Below, piece after piece: positions 26,985 through 36,578 of a stretch of DNA of 64,000 nucleotides. The translations under genes were made by a program, and so were the position numbers. Position 1 is the first letter of the stretch; each line of letters starts with the position of its first letter. The notes beneath the pieces were generated by a model. It saw only the letters and a list, made by a program, of their open reading frames with translations, made no database searches and was not told the DNA's origin. Origin of the DNA: Candidatus Moanabacter tarae (GTDB lineage Bacteria; Verrucomicrobiota; Verrucomicrobiia; Opitutales; UBA2987); assembly GCA_003226295.1 (NCBI GenBank), contig CP029803.1:1048211-1112210 (forward strand). The letters are read 5' to 3'.

Positions 26985-28079
26985 TCAAGACGAAGCTATC
27001 ATCCTAACACAGATGGGATTAGGTATCTCGATACGAGAACCAGTTGGCTCCAAGTTGCCACTTTTCTCATCGTAAAGAAAAGAATAAACGTCACTCGTAT
27101 CCTGGTTAGCAACGATCACGAAATTCCCGGTAGGGTCAAAGGCAAAATTTCGCGGAGTTCTACCCAGAACAGATTGATGGCCTACTGATTCCAGTAGGCC
27201 ATTCTCCTCATTGACGGAATAGATCGCAAGCGAGTCATGCCCACGATTTGATGCATAGAGAAAGTGACCATCAGGGCTCAATATAATCTCGGCACATGTA
27301 CTTTCTATACTAGTGTCTTTCGGTAATGCAGATATCGACTGTTCTTCCTTTAGAGAGCCTATCTCTTCGTTGAAAGAAAAGACAGTTACGGTAGAATTGA
27401 TCTCGTTAAGGACATAAACCCATTTCCGGTTTTGATGAAAAGCAAGGTGCCTTGGCCCAGCTCCTCCGGCAACCCTAGCAAAGGGTGGGTTATTCGGATC
27501 AAGCCTCGCAATACCTGGCTTGATTCTGTACACTAATACCTGGTCCAACCCAAGATCACAAACCAAAGCAAAGCGATTCGATGGATCCAGAAAAATTGAA
27601 TGAGCGTGAGATTGATTCTGTCTAGTTGGATGCACCCCCGATTTCCCCTTATGCTGGATAAACGAGTTTGCCTCACCCAAACTTCCGTCAGACATGACGG
27701 GAAATGCCGCTGCACTTCCCCCACCATAATTGGCAACGAAAAGACTATTTCCATTTTCGTCTATGGAAATATGACAAGGCCCCGCACCAACAGATGATTG
27801 TCTATTTATTAACTGCAAATCACCGTTTGTGAGTTTCCGGCTAAAAGCATTAACAGATCCTGCATCTCTCTCATCACCTTCCAGTTTTTCCCCAGTGGAG
27901 TAAAGATAAAGCCCTGATGGGTGAATAGCGAGAAAACCTGGATTCCCTATATTCGCTGCTAAAGCAACCCCAGTCAGTTCTCCATTGTCACTATTAAGCC
28001 AACACCGATAAATGCCATCTGATTCACCAGCCGTTGCGGTTCCAAAGTAGACAAGTGTATCTTTAGTTTTTTCACTCAT
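26985..28079 (-). CDS. Lactonase family protein (beta-propeller), second copy
   Basis: 364 residues, same PF10282 propeller as the gene at 2972-4051. Shared blocks include VGAGPCHISIDENG, LFVANYGGGSAA, SHAHSIFLDPSNRFALV, DLGLDQV and a GRTPRNFAFDPTGNFVIVANQD finish, so the two are paralogues rather than unrelated genes. It probably opens an aldonolactone upstream of the mannonate-dehydratase-like enzyme 90 bases downstream on the same strand, which would supply the acid substrate. ATG at 28079, weak ribosome site. Confidence 0.83.
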   Translation of the reverse strand: MSEKTKDTLVYFGTATAGESDGIYRCWLNSDNGELTGVALAANIGNPGFLAIHPSGLYLYSTGEKLEGDERDAGSVNAFSRKLTNGDLQLINRQSSVGAGPCHISIDENGNSLFVANYGGGSAAAFPVMSDGSLGEANSFIQHKGKSGVHPTRQNQSHAHSIFLDPSNRFALVCDLGLDQVLVYRIKPGIARLDPNNPPFARVAGGAGPRHLAFHQNRKWVYVLNEINSTVTVFSFNEEIGSLKEEQSISALPKDTSIESTCAEIILSPDGHFLYASNRGHDSLAIYSVNEENGLLESVGHQSVLGRTPRNFAFDPTGNFVIVANQDTSDVYSFLYDEKSGNLEPTGSRIEIPNPICVRMIASS

Positions 28080-28269
28080 GATAGATAAACCCTATCAAAG
28101 AGAAAAAAATCGGAAAGTTTTTTCTTCAACCATATTCTTTTAGTCAAAATGCTGATCGAAGCCTGAAAATAAGCTATGTTATAAATTATGTGACACTCCA
28201 GGATAGTAGAACTTGCCCATACTGAGGAAATTTTTTTAATAAAAAAAAGATGGAAACAGACCAATTAAG

Positions 28270-29109
28270 ATGAGATTAGGTGGGCCTATATTTAAACCAT
28301 ACGATGATGCCGAAAGCTGGGCACATGCAGTACGAACTTCGGGGTACCGAGCAGCCTACTGTCCCTTGGAACTAGTGGAAAATGGTTCACCAAGTGAATG
28401 CCTGAAATTAGTAGATGCAGCTAAGAAGTTAGATATCGTGATCGCGGAAGTTCCCGCTTGGAGTAATCCAATAAGTCGGGATGAAAGGGTGAGGAGAAAG
28501 GCAATTGAATTGTGCCAAAGAAGACTGGAATTAGCGGAGAGAGTAGGTGCGAACTGTTGCATAAATCTTGCGGGTTCAAATGGAGAAAGTAAGTCTGAAC
28601 CGCATCCAGAAAATCTCAACTCCGATACTTTTGACCGAATCGTCGAGTCAGTACGTGAAATCATTGATGCAGTTAAACCAAAGAGAACTTCTTACGTTCT
28701 GGAGATGTCGCCATGGGTACACCCAACTTCGCCTAACAGCTACTTACGATTCATCAACAAAATTAAAAGAGAAGGATTTGCTGCACACCTGGATCCAGTA
28801 AATGTTGTCTCTACCATACATCGTTTCTATTACAACGCTGCTTTCCTCGAAGAGTGCTTCACCACCCTAGGTCCCTATGTTCGATCATGTCATGCTAAAG
28901 ATATCATTTTACGTAAAAAGCTAACGGTCCAACTCAATGAGGTAAGACCCGGCTTAGGGAAGCTCGATTATAGCAAGTATTTGCGTTTAATTGAACACCT
29001 TGATCCCGATATGCCTCTAATGCTTGAGCATCTCAAAACGGAAAAGGAATACACAAAAGCAGCAGATTACATCCGAATGGTAGCGAAGGGAATAGGGATC
29101 GCAATCTAG
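28270..29109 (+). CDS. Sugar phosphate isomerase/epimerase family TIM barrel
   Basis: 279 residues, xylose-isomerase-like barrel. Candidate metal ligands are Glu in YVLEMSPW, Asp in AAHLDPVN, His in RSCHAKD and Glu in MLEHL; the order and spacing match IolE/epimerase relatives. The N-terminal LGGPIF and the CPLELVENG loop are not diagnostic. Divergent from the lactonase gene. Likely isomerises or epimerises a sugar or sugar acid in the same catabolic region. Confidence 0.68.
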   Translation: MRLGGPIFKPYDDAESWAHAVRTSGYRAAYCPLELVENGSPSECLKLVDAAKKLDIVIAEVPAWSNPISRDERVRRKAIELCQRRLELAERVGANCCINLAGSNGESKSEPHPENLNSDTFDRIVESVREIIDAVKPKRTSYVLEMSPWVHPTSPNSYLRFINKIKREGFAAHLDPVNVVSTIHRFYYNAAFLEECFTTLGPYVRSCHAKDIILRKKLTVQLNEVRPGLGKLDYSKYLRLIEHLDPDMPLMLEHLKTEKEYTKAADYIRMVAKGIGIAI

Positions 29110-29220
29110 TATAATTCTCCAACCATCCTATTCCTACATCATAAGGCGTTTATTCTGAAATTTTACAGATAAACTCCGATAAAACAGTCAAAGATCCTTA
29201 GTTTTCTTCGGAGGGGAATT

Positions 29221-30069
29221 CTATGGCTCATCTGTTGGGTCCCATGTACAACTATAATTTTCGTTCAGTTGGTCGAGTTTTTCCATATCAGTATCTTCGA
29301 TTTCAAAATCGAAGACATCGGCGTTTTCGGCAATACGTATTAGGTTTTCTGACTTAGGAATGGTGATGAAACCCTTCTGCAAACCCCAACGAATTAAAAT
29401 CTGCGCTGTAGATTTCCCATAGTTCTCAGCCGTCGTGACCAGGTCATGATCGTGGAGCCTTACTCCTTTAGTCAAAGGACTGTAGCATTCGACACAGATG
29501 CTGTTTTCAAGACAAAGATTTATGACTTCATGCCGATAGCGATAAATGAAGGGATGCATTTCAATTTGGTTTACAGTCGGCACGACTTTACACTGCTCCA
29601 GAAGCTCCTCCAAATGGTGAACCATGTAGTTGCTTACTCCAATTGCCTTGCACTGCCCTTCTTCGTATAGCATCTCAAGCGCTCGCCATGATTCCCTACG
29701 AACGCCTCTCACAGGCCAGTGAATTAAGTAGAGATCAATATAATCAAGCCCCATTAACTTCATACTCTTTTCGAATGCTCTAATAGTAGCATCGTAGCCA
29801 TGATCATTGTTCCAAAGTTTGGTTGTTACATAGAGCTCAGATCTTGCGATTCCAGATTCCCGTATCGCCTCTCCTACTTCAGCCTCATTCCCATAAAAAG
29901 CCGCTGTATCGATATGCCGATAGCCATGTTTAACTGCGACTTTCATAATTTCAACCGAACGAGAATTAGCTCCCAAAAGATAAACACCCAACCCCAGTTG
30001 CGGAATAAAGGTTCCGTTATTAAGGAGGATGCGGTTTCTAATGGATGGCTTAACCTTACTATAATCCAT
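29221..30069 (-). CDS. Aldo/keto reductase
   Basis: 282 residues, NADPH-dependent reduction of carbonyl groups. The catalytic tetrad is visible: Asp in HIDTAAFYGNEAEVG, Tyr in the same motif, Lys in VTTKLWN and His in LIHWP. The C-terminal KSENLIRIAENADVFDFE is the usual coenzyme-binding loop with the IPKS motif. This layout is that of 2,5-diketo-gluconate reductase-type (AKR5) enzymes. It is separated by about 70 bases from a Gfo/Idh gene on the same strand and may form a two-gene unit. Confidence 0.86.
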   Translation of the reverse strand: MDYSKVKPSIRNRILLNNGTFIPQLGLGVYLLGANSRSVEIMKVAVKHGYRHIDTAAFYGNEAEVGEAIRESGIARSELYVTTKLWNNDHGYDATIRAFEKSMKLMGLDYIDLYLIHWPVRGVRRESWRALEMLYEEGQCKAIGVSNYMVHHLEELLEQCKVVPTVNQIEMHPFIYRYRHEVINLCLENSICVECYSPLTKGVRLHDHDLVTTAENYGKSTAQILIRWGLQKGFITIPKSENLIRIAENADVFDFEIEDTDMEKLDQLNENYSCTWDPTDEP

Positions 30070-30138
30070 GTCCTAAATGTTCGACCAACATCTCCTTTAT
30101 CTCATTTTAGACAGACCACAATCCAGAGTTTAGAACAT

Positions 30139-31221
30139 TCAAACATGAAAAATGTAAAGTCCTCTTTCAAGTAAAGGCAGGTCAACCCAAGTTCCACCCT
30201 TACGGTGACTTTCAGCTACAGCGAAACAAGCCTCTGTAATATGATGCGCACAATCAATATGGCCCAGAGTCGGACCTCCCGAACTGAATGCAGACAAGAT
30301 ATCTTCAAGGCATGAGACCACAGGACTCTTTGGGCTTTTTGGGGGAAACGGGACCTCCTCCCAACTCTGGCGACGTCCTACCATAGAACCTGGTTTCCGC
30401 AAAATAGTACCATTGCCATTATTGATTGAACGGATGGAGCCCGCAGTTCCAACCACTTCGAATTCCCATTCTCCTGCTGCAATTGAGGATACTTCAACGC
30501 CATTCTCGAAGCGTAATTGATAGATGGCGTTAGGATCCTGTGAAAGATGGCAACCTTTGATTTCTAAATCTCTAGGGAGCAACTCGCCACGAACTGCAGT
30601 GATCTTTGGATCACCGAGAAGGAATGATACAGTATCGATAGAATGGATATGTCCATGCATTAGACTGGAAGGAGCAAAGTGTATGACAGCCCTCGGCTCT
30701 CCAATCTCACCCGATGAAATTGCATCACGCACTGCATCGTAGGACTCATCAAACCTACGAAGGACTCCTGTATTGATAACCGTCTTATTTTTTTTGATCG
30801 CATTTAGAATTAAATCGGCTTGTTCCAGTGAACTCGCCATCGCTTTCTCTACATAAAGCATTGGAACCCCTGCATTAGCTAGTGCTATTGTCAGTTCTGC
30901 GTGTGAGTCACCACGAAAGGTTGAATCTGGGGCTTTATTAATAGGTTTCTGAAGTCCAGAAGCGGTAGTACAAACTGCAACCAAATCTGGCTTCTCCTTT
31001 TCGACCATTTCCATGTAATCTTCATAAAGGGCTTTCACTCCCCAACGATCCCTAAAGGCCTCGCGTCTTTCCGCTCGGAGGTCGGCTCCTGCTGCCAGAG
31101 TTAAACACTCGATGGCCTGGCATGAAGCTGCTATTGAGTAGGGATCTCTACCGTGTCCCTCGTCATCGATAGTACTACCCATACGGCCAAGACCAATTAT
31201 TCCTAAACGATAATTCTTCAT
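30139..31221 (-). CDS. Gfo/Idh/MocA family oxidoreductase
   Basis: 360 residues from ATG 31221; a TTG three codons earlier is in frame. The Rossmann motif is IIGLGRMGS and the second strand PDLVAVCTT. The family lysine motif is EKAMA rather than EKP. The C-terminal domain has GEPRAVIHF and the substrate-binding strand SSLMHGHIHSIDTVSFLLG. An unusual insertion (SGLQKPINKAPDSTFRGDSHAE) follows the Rossmann fold. It likely oxidises a sugar or sugar acid with NAD(P). Cotranscription with the aldo/keto reductase downstream is possible. Confidence 0.83.
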   Translation of the reverse strand: MKNYRLGIIGLGRMGSTIDDEGHGRDPYSIAASCQAIECLTLAAGADLRAERREAFRDRWGVKALYEDYMEMVEKEKPDLVAVCTTASGLQKPINKAPDSTFRGDSHAELTIALANAGVPMLYVEKAMASSLEQADLILNAIKKNKTVINTGVLRRFDESYDAVRDAISSGEIGEPRAVIHFAPSSLMHGHIHSIDTVSFLLGDPKITAVRGELLPRDLEIKGCHLSQDPNAIYQLRFENGVEVSSIAAGEWEFEVVGTAGSIRSINNGNGTILRKPGSMVGRRQSWEEVPFPPKSPKSPVVSCLEDILSAFSSGGPTLGHIDCAHHITEACFAVAESHRKGGTWVDLPLLERGLYIFHV

Positions 31222-31335
31222 AGGATGCAAACAATGAAAGAGGGAACTCTAGTTAGCAAACAAGATTTAGTCGTAATCCTAGAGCTTGACTCCGAACAGA
31301 CATAAAAGAACCCTTTGACCCTAAAAGGAACGATC

Positions 31336-32484
31336 ATGAAGATTACTGATATCGAAACCTTTGTTGTTGGAAATCCCTGGAAGAATTGGGTTTTTATCAA
31401 ACTGTATACCAACGAAGGAGTATACGGCATCGGAGAAGCAACAGCTCATCGAAAGGCAAAGATGATGGAAGCCGCTTTGCTGGAGTATAGGCAATACTAT
31501 CTTAATCGTAATCCCTTCGACCTGGAAAAAATCAACTATGAACTCACAACTAATTCCGCTCCAGCTCCGGTAAGAGCCGCAATCGACATCGCGTGCTGGG
31601 ACATTAAAGGAAAGGTCTTAAGACAACCAATTTATAATCTAATAGGCGGGCGATTCCGTGGTAGAATTCGAGCTTATGCCAACGGATGGTACCAAGTTGA
31701 CCGAGAACCTGAAGCTTTCGCAGAACGAGCAAAAGAAGTTGTTAAGAAAGGCTACACAGCCATGAAATTCGATCCTTTTGGCACCGCTTTCGAAAGGATA
31801 TCAAAATTTGAACTAAAGCGTTCAATAAGCATTGTTGAGGCTGTAAGGACAGCAGTTGGGAATGATGTAGATCTTTTTATTGAATGCCACGGGAGGTTTA
31901 ATTCAACAATTGGGATCAACGTAGGCCGACGTCTCGAAATATATGATCCTGGATGGATTGAGGAACCCGTTCGTTCATCTCAGATCGAAGACCTGAAAAC
32001 GATTTCATCCTCCATTTCAATTCCGATCGCGGCTGGAGAAAGTCTGGATGGAATCGACTCCTTTCTCCAATTGATTGCCAGCCGAGCGACACAAATCATT
32101 CAACCTGATCCAATTACTTGTGGAGGCATTTCTGAAATAAAAAAAATCTGTGCCATTGCGCAGGCCCACCATATCGACGTCGCTCCACACAACGCACAGG
32201 GACCAGTTTGCACTGCTGCCTGTCTCCACATCGGTGCCTCAACTCCAAACATACTGATTCAAGAAGTATTCGAAGACTTCGCCACTCCCTTCTCAGAACA
32301 AATTACCGACAATCCGATAAAGTGTGAAATGGGTGAGATCCAAATTCCCACCGGTCCAGGGCTGGGACTTGAACTTAATGAAACCGAAATGGCCAAATTC
32401 CCCTATGATGAATCTCATTTCCTCGATATGTATGGGAAAGAGGGCTGGGAGAAACGGAACTTAACAACTCCTACTCAGATTTAA
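31336..32484 (+). CDS. Mandelate racemase/galactonate dehydratase-like enolase-superfamily enzyme
   Basis: 382 residues from ATG 31336, which has AAAAGGAA at 31324-31331 just upstream; a TTG further upstream is in frame but lacks this site. The dehydratase arrangement is seen: MKFDPFG for the barrel lysine, the FIECHGRF position for the first metal ligand, WIEEPV for the second, AAGES for the third and APHNAQGPV with the catalytic His, as in galactonate and gluconate dehydratases. It would convert an aldonic acid to its 2-keto-3-deoxy form. The DapA-type aldolase starts 15 bases after its stop codon, forming a tight pair. Confidence 0.85.
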   Translation: MKITDIETFVVGNPWKNWVFIKLYTNEGVYGIGEATAHRKAKMMEAALLEYRQYYLNRNPFDLEKINYELTTNSAPAPVRAAIDIACWDIKGKVLRQPIYNLIGGRFRGRIRAYANGWYQVDREPEAFAERAKEVVKKGYTAMKFDPFGTAFERISKFELKRSISIVEAVRTAVGNDVDLFIECHGRFNSTIGINVGRRLEIYDPGWIEEPVRSSQIEDLKTISSSISIPIAAGESLDGIDSFLQLIASRATQIIQPDPITCGGISEIKKICAIAQAHHIDVAPHNAQGPVCTAACLHIGASTPNILIQEVFEDFATPFSEQITDNPIKCEMGEIQIPTGPGLGLELNETEMAKFPYDESHFLDMYGKEGWEKRNLTTPTQI

Positions 32485-32499
32485 TTGGTATAAGTATTT

Positions 32500-33411
32500 A
32501 TGAAGAAAGAACTATTTAGGGGAATTTTTACCATACCGGCTACTCCGTTCGACAGGAACGGAGAAATCGATGAATCTAGCTTCCGCAGGTGTATTGACTT
32601 CTGTATAGCATGTGGAGCACACGGTCTAGTCTACCCAGTAAACGCAAGTTCCTTCTCGGTCCTTTCAGATGACGAGCGCCGCGCTATGACAGAGGTTCTA
32701 GTAGCCCAAACCCGCGGAAAGATTCCAGTTATCGTTGGAGTACAGCATCTTTCTGGAAAGACAGCTGCTGGGATGGCAAGTCACGCCAAACAAATCGGAG
32801 CAAATGGGGTTATAGCCATGCCTCCTTACGCGTGGAAACAACAACCGTCGACCGAGGCAATTTACGATTACTACAGCATGATCTCGGAAGCAGCCCAAAT
32901 GCCAATTTTTGTGCAAAACAACCCACCACCAATCGGGATTGTAATGACCCCTGAATTTCTTAACCGGCTATGCAACGAGATCGAACACGTATCTTATATC
33001 AAGGAGGAAGTGCCCCCATCAACCCTAAATACCTCTCGAATCATAAAACTCAACTCAGGATCCTGCAAGGGAGTAATGGGAGGAGCTGGAGGACGTTATC
33101 TCATCGAGGAGTATCGAAGGGGCACGTGTGGAAATATGCCTGGCTGCCATGTCACTGATGTTATGGTAGCCTTCTGGGAGGCTCTAGACAGAAATATGGA
33201 AGAAAATGCTATGCAGATCTACCGAGAGTTAGCACCGCTTTATTTTTTCGAAACCCAACTGCCTGGTGTTTATAACGAAATACTTCATCGTCGCGGTGTC
33301 ATCGAATGTCCAGCTCAACGTAATGGAATTGTACCAATCGACAGAATCTCATCTAGCTATCTCGACGAGATTCTCAAGAATCTAGAACCCTTGATGAGCT
33401 GGATCCCATAG
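32500..33411 (+). CDS. Dihydrodipicolinate synthase family aldolase with non-canonical active site
   Basis: 303 residues. Schiff-base-forming lysine K168 is in SYIKEEVPP. Most DapA/NanA-family proteins have YNxP for the catalytic Tyr; here the position reads Q139-N140-N141-P142, so the Tyr is Gln. The GTTGE-type loop near residue 47 reads VNASS. GANGVIAMPP and GCKGVMGGAGG fit the rest of the fold. Members cleave 2-keto-3-deoxy acids to pyruvate and an aldehyde or perform related reactions. Paired with the dehydratase upstream. A different chemistry than standard aldol cleavage is possible. Confidence 0.78.
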   Translation: MKKELFRGIFTIPATPFDRNGEIDESSFRRCIDFCIACGAHGLVYPVNASSFSVLSDDERRAMTEVLVAQTRGKIPVIVGVQHLSGKTAAGMASHAKQIGANGVIAMPPYAWKQQPSTEAIYDYYSMISEAAQMPIFVQNNPPPIGIVMTPEFLNRLCNEIEHVSYIKEEVPPSTLNTSRIIKLNSGSCKGVMGGAGGRYLIEEYRRGTCGNMPGCHVTDVMVAFWEALDRNMEENAMQIYRELAPLYFFETQLPGVYNEILHRRGVIECPAQRNGIVPIDRISSSYLDEILKNLEPLMSWIP

Positions 33412-33595
33412 GAACATATTTAAACGGAAAAAACTAAATTATACGTCCTGACACTTAAGAAAAGGTTGAAACCATTTGACCATCCCCGGCAGGAGAATAA
33501 TGCGAGATTTATCGGTAGAATGTTTTCCTCTCTTATCTTTTGTATGATCCGCCGTGAAATTATTCTAGTGCCTCCTCTTGTTTCAAGTAGAACAT

Positions 33596-34423
33596 ATGGA
33601 CCATAGCGGAAAACCACCCACTGGAAATTACCCTTTGGAACTCAGATCTGGGGAAATCAATCGTCTTCGTATCCAGAGTGAAGCCCTGAAATTTGATGCA
33701 AAAACCATGCTGGATGAAATTGGGGTCACCAAAGGATGGCATTGCCTTGATCTGGGATGTGGCGCTGGTGGTATAATGGATCTTTTAAGCACCTCCGTCT
33801 GTGATATTGGATATGTGGTTGGATTAGACTCCAACCCTAAGTTACTGAACGCGGCCAAAGAATGGACCGCCACCTTGGGATTAAAAAACACAGGATTTAT
33901 AAGAGGCGATGCTTACGCTACTCGCTTACCTGAAGAATCATTCGATCTCGTTCACATTCGGTTTTTGCTTGGTACGGCCGGAGAGCCGGAAAGGCTAGTA
34001 AAAGAAGCAAAAAGGTTAACTCGGAAAGGGGGAGTCATCGCTATTCAGGAACCGGACTCCAGTATGCTTGGCTGCTTCCCTCGTCATCCAGCCTTTGACC
34101 GTTTAAAGCAACTATTAATAAAATGTTTTGCCGATGTTGGCGCGGACCTCAAGTTGGGGAAAAAGGCCTACCATCTGATCTCCGCTGAAGGTCTGACCGA
34201 TGTCACATACCGGCCATTTATATTGGGATTCCGGAATTCCGACCCCATGGCGGATTACTTGCCGCAAACAATAGAGTCCATTCGGAACACTCTAATTAGC
34301 CGCAGCATTGCTTCAGGGGAAGAAATTGATCGGCTTATTGATGAATGTCGTAACCACCTCGCTAGTCCCACTACAGTGTCAAACTCCTTTCTAGTTGCCC
34401 AAGTGTGGGGATGGAAAAAATAG
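33596..34423 (+). CDS. Class I SAM-dependent methyltransferase
   Basis: 275 residues from ATG 33596; an upstream in-frame TTG at 33578 was not preferred. Motif I is CLDLGCGAGGIMDLL and the acidic post-I residue is in VVGLDSNPKLL. IRGDAYATRLPEESFDLVHIRFLL holds motifs II-III as in UbiE/ubiquinone-type methyltransferases. The acceptor is unknown. Convergent with the EamA permease only 17 bases away. Confidence 0.8.
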   Translation: MDHSGKPPTGNYPLELRSGEINRLRIQSEALKFDAKTMLDEIGVTKGWHCLDLGCGAGGIMDLLSTSVCDIGYVVGLDSNPKLLNAAKEWTATLGLKNTGFIRGDAYATRLPEESFDLVHIRFLLGTAGEPERLVKEAKRLTRKGGVIAIQEPDSSMLGCFPRHPAFDRLKQLLIKCFADVGADLKLGKKAYHLISAEGLTDVTYRPFILGFRNSDPMADYLPQTIESIRNTLISRSIASGEEIDRLIDECRNHLASPTTVSNSFLVAQVWGWKK

Positions 34424-34440
34424 CGATTCACAATTCTTTC

Positions 34441-35322
34441 TTATTTTCCCCAAACCAAAATAATAAAAAGGCCTACCATAATCGACCCAACTGCCAACCA
34501 TCGGTGCGAAGGAACGCGTTCCTTCAAAAACACTATCGCCATTATCACACCAACAACGATGCTAAATTGCCTACAGGCAACGACGTACCCGGCGCGACTA
34601 GACATCTGATAGGCCCAAAGCACCAACCAGTAGGCCCCAAAATTAAGTATCACACCTGCTAATACAGGCACAAAATCTATTTTTAGATTAATTTTCCAAA
34701 ATGCGGTTCGATTCGTGATACTGAAGTAAACAAATGCTCCAGTTGCTAGATAGAAGTAACAGTAGACAGCCGCCGATGTAGGACCAGTGACAACTAATTC
34801 AGCCGCTGCATTATCCATTACGGAATATCCCGTCGTTCCCAGTGCAGCACCGAGAAGAGGAACTGTCGAAGGTCCAAACACAGTTGATACGGACACGGAC
34901 TCTCCGCTTCGAAATGCCACAAAGATGCAACCAAGAACGACAATAACCATACCTCCCCATCCGAGAAGCGATGGTTCTTCATTAAGGAAAATGTCAAAGA
35001 TCCCAACAAATATCACTGGAATCGCTCGAGCAATGGGATAGACAACATTAAGTTCCTCCTGTGCGTAAGCTTTGCTTAGCGCGGCGTAATAAACACCGCA
35101 GCAGATTCCTGAGGCGATTAACAAAAGCCAAGCTTCCGCCGGTATTAGCGGGCTACTAATTTGGACCCAAATAGCGGGCACGGCTCCAAGCAACACCGTC
35201 ATAATGAGTATTCTCGAAAAGTACAAACCTACCACTTTGCCTCCTGATCTTCGCGCCTGAACATTCCAACCAGCATGCAAAATTGTAGATAGAAGAATAA
35301 GGAATAACGGAAATAGACTCAT
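34441..35322 (-). CDS. DMT/EamA family permease
   Basis: 293 residues with about ten hydrophobic helices in two EamA-type repeats. The first repeat has HAGWNVQARR at the start and YPIARAIPVIFVGIFDIFLNEEPSLLGWGGMVIVVLG, the second VACRQFSIVVGVIMAIVFLKERVPSHRWLAVGSIMVG; both conform to the family's pattern of helix, Glu-rich turn and helix. Exports or imports an unknown metabolite across the cytoplasmic membrane. ATG at 35322. Confidence 0.82.
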   Translation of the reverse strand: MSLFPLFLILLSTILHAGWNVQARRSGGKVVGLYFSRILIMTVLLGAVPAIWVQISSPLIPAEAWLLLIASGICCGVYYAALSKAYAQEELNVVYPIARAIPVIFVGIFDIFLNEEPSLLGWGGMVIVVLGCIFVAFRSGESVSVSTVFGPSTVPLLGAALGTTGYSVMDNAAAELVVTGPTSAAVYCYFYLATGAFVYFSITNRTAFWKINLKIDFVPVLAGVILNFGAYWLVLWAYQMSSRAGYVVACRQFSIVVGVIMAIVFLKERVPSHRWLAVGSIMVGLFIILVWGK

Positions 35323-35464
35323 TGCCTTGCTAATATCTTAAAGGGAAAAGTAAGAAACCCCGAGGACATAGGCGAACTGACACGGGATCTTACCCTGGCA
35401 CAGGTTTTTGTCTTGTAATAATAAAAGCCCGCAATTCGTACATACCATCCAGAGTCCACCTCTC

Positions 35465-36307
35465 TCACCGCATCAAAGCGCCACCAGAAACGCTAATGGA
35501 TTGGCCTATCATATAATCACCTTCTGATGATGCGAGAAAAGCAGCCACAGATGCAACGTCTTCGGGTCGTCCGATTCTACCAAGTGGACTCATTTCAACA
35601 GAACTATCAATCATTCTCTCTCGATATTCTTCCGTCGACATGTTGTCAGGCTTAAGACCGCTGGCGATTCCGTAAAGGCGCTCAGTATCAATCATTCCCG
35701 GGCAGATTGCATTGACGTGAATATTGCTTGGTGCCAATTCGCGAGCCAATGATTTCGTAAATCCAACCACAGCCGATTTAGATGAACAATATGCAGCATA
35801 ACGAGCATATCCCTGGAATCCTGCGGTCGATGCGATGTTTAAGATCTTCCCTCCTTCTCCGCGTTCAATCATGTTCCGAGCGATCAACCGAGAACAAAGA
35901 AAAGTGCCCTTGACGTTAACTTGATAGACTAGATCAAATACTGATTCTTCTAGCTCGACAACCGGGACTCGGTCGGGTCCTGCTGGCGCTCCAGCATTAT
36001 TAACCAAAATATCGATCTTTCCAAAACTCTTAATAACATATCGGACCATATTTTCTACCTGATCAGACTTTGACACATCCGCTGTTATTGCCTGCGATCT
36101 CTGTCCCCTTTCCTCTATTTCCTTCGCCACCTTAGCCAACCCTCCCCAATCACCCCTAGGGTCTAAATTGAGATCATTGACAGCCACATCTGCTCCCTCT
36201 TCGGCAAACCGAAGGGCAATTGCACGACCAATCCCTCTCTCGCCTCCTGCTCCAGTAACAAGGGCTATTTTTCCCTTAAGATCGCTTGACTTCCTCTCTC
36301 TGAGCAT
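35465..36307 (-). CDS. Short-chain dehydrogenase/reductase (FabG-like)
   Basis: 280 residues, classical SDR. Cofactor motif TGAGGERGIGRA (19-30), acidic residue in AVNDLN suggesting NAD, NNAG (about 98-101), catalytic Ser in NIASTAG and Tyr-Lys in YAAYCSSKSA; INAICPG-like NAICPG and a C-terminal SVSGGALMR follow. Oxidises or reduces a sugar, acid or alcohol. Located beside a DMT permease and a dipeptide-epimerase-like enolase-family gene in the accessory sugar region. ATG at 36307. Confidence 0.87.
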   Translation of the reverse strand: MLRERKSSDLKGKIALVTGAGGERGIGRAIALRFAEEGADVAVNDLNLDPRGDWGGLAKVAKEIEERGQRSQAITADVSKSDQVENMVRYVIKSFGKIDILVNNAGAPAGPDRVPVVELEESVFDLVYQVNVKGTFLCSRLIARNMIERGEGGKILNIASTAGFQGYARYAAYCSSKSAVVGFTKSLARELAPSNIHVNAICPGMIDTERLYGIASGLKPDNMSTEEYRERMIDSSVEMSPLGRIGRPEDVASVAAFLASSEGDYMIGQSISVSGGALMR

Positions 36308-36578
36308 AAGTTAATCTAGCCTCTCAAACCATTGATTTAAAGATGAAAGTAATTACCCGCCACTTATCTCGATCCGTGATTTGCAGAACCGGACACCTAG
36401 TAGATGCAACGTTCTCTGGCCAAAATTTTACCCAGAATAAAGCCTTCTTCGTTAACCTACCTGCAGAAAACCCACAAAGGACTTCAGGGATGGACATGAC
36501 ACGCATAACATAAGTGATTAAAGCCGCCATCAGAAATAGATTTACTCGTTAGTTTAACACCCATTACCAAACCGCCAA

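Noticed and set aside
36324-36530. Minus-strand frame of 68 codons between the SDR and dipeptide-epimerase genes
   Set aside because: No ribosome site, no recognisable domain and atypical composition; treated as non-coding.
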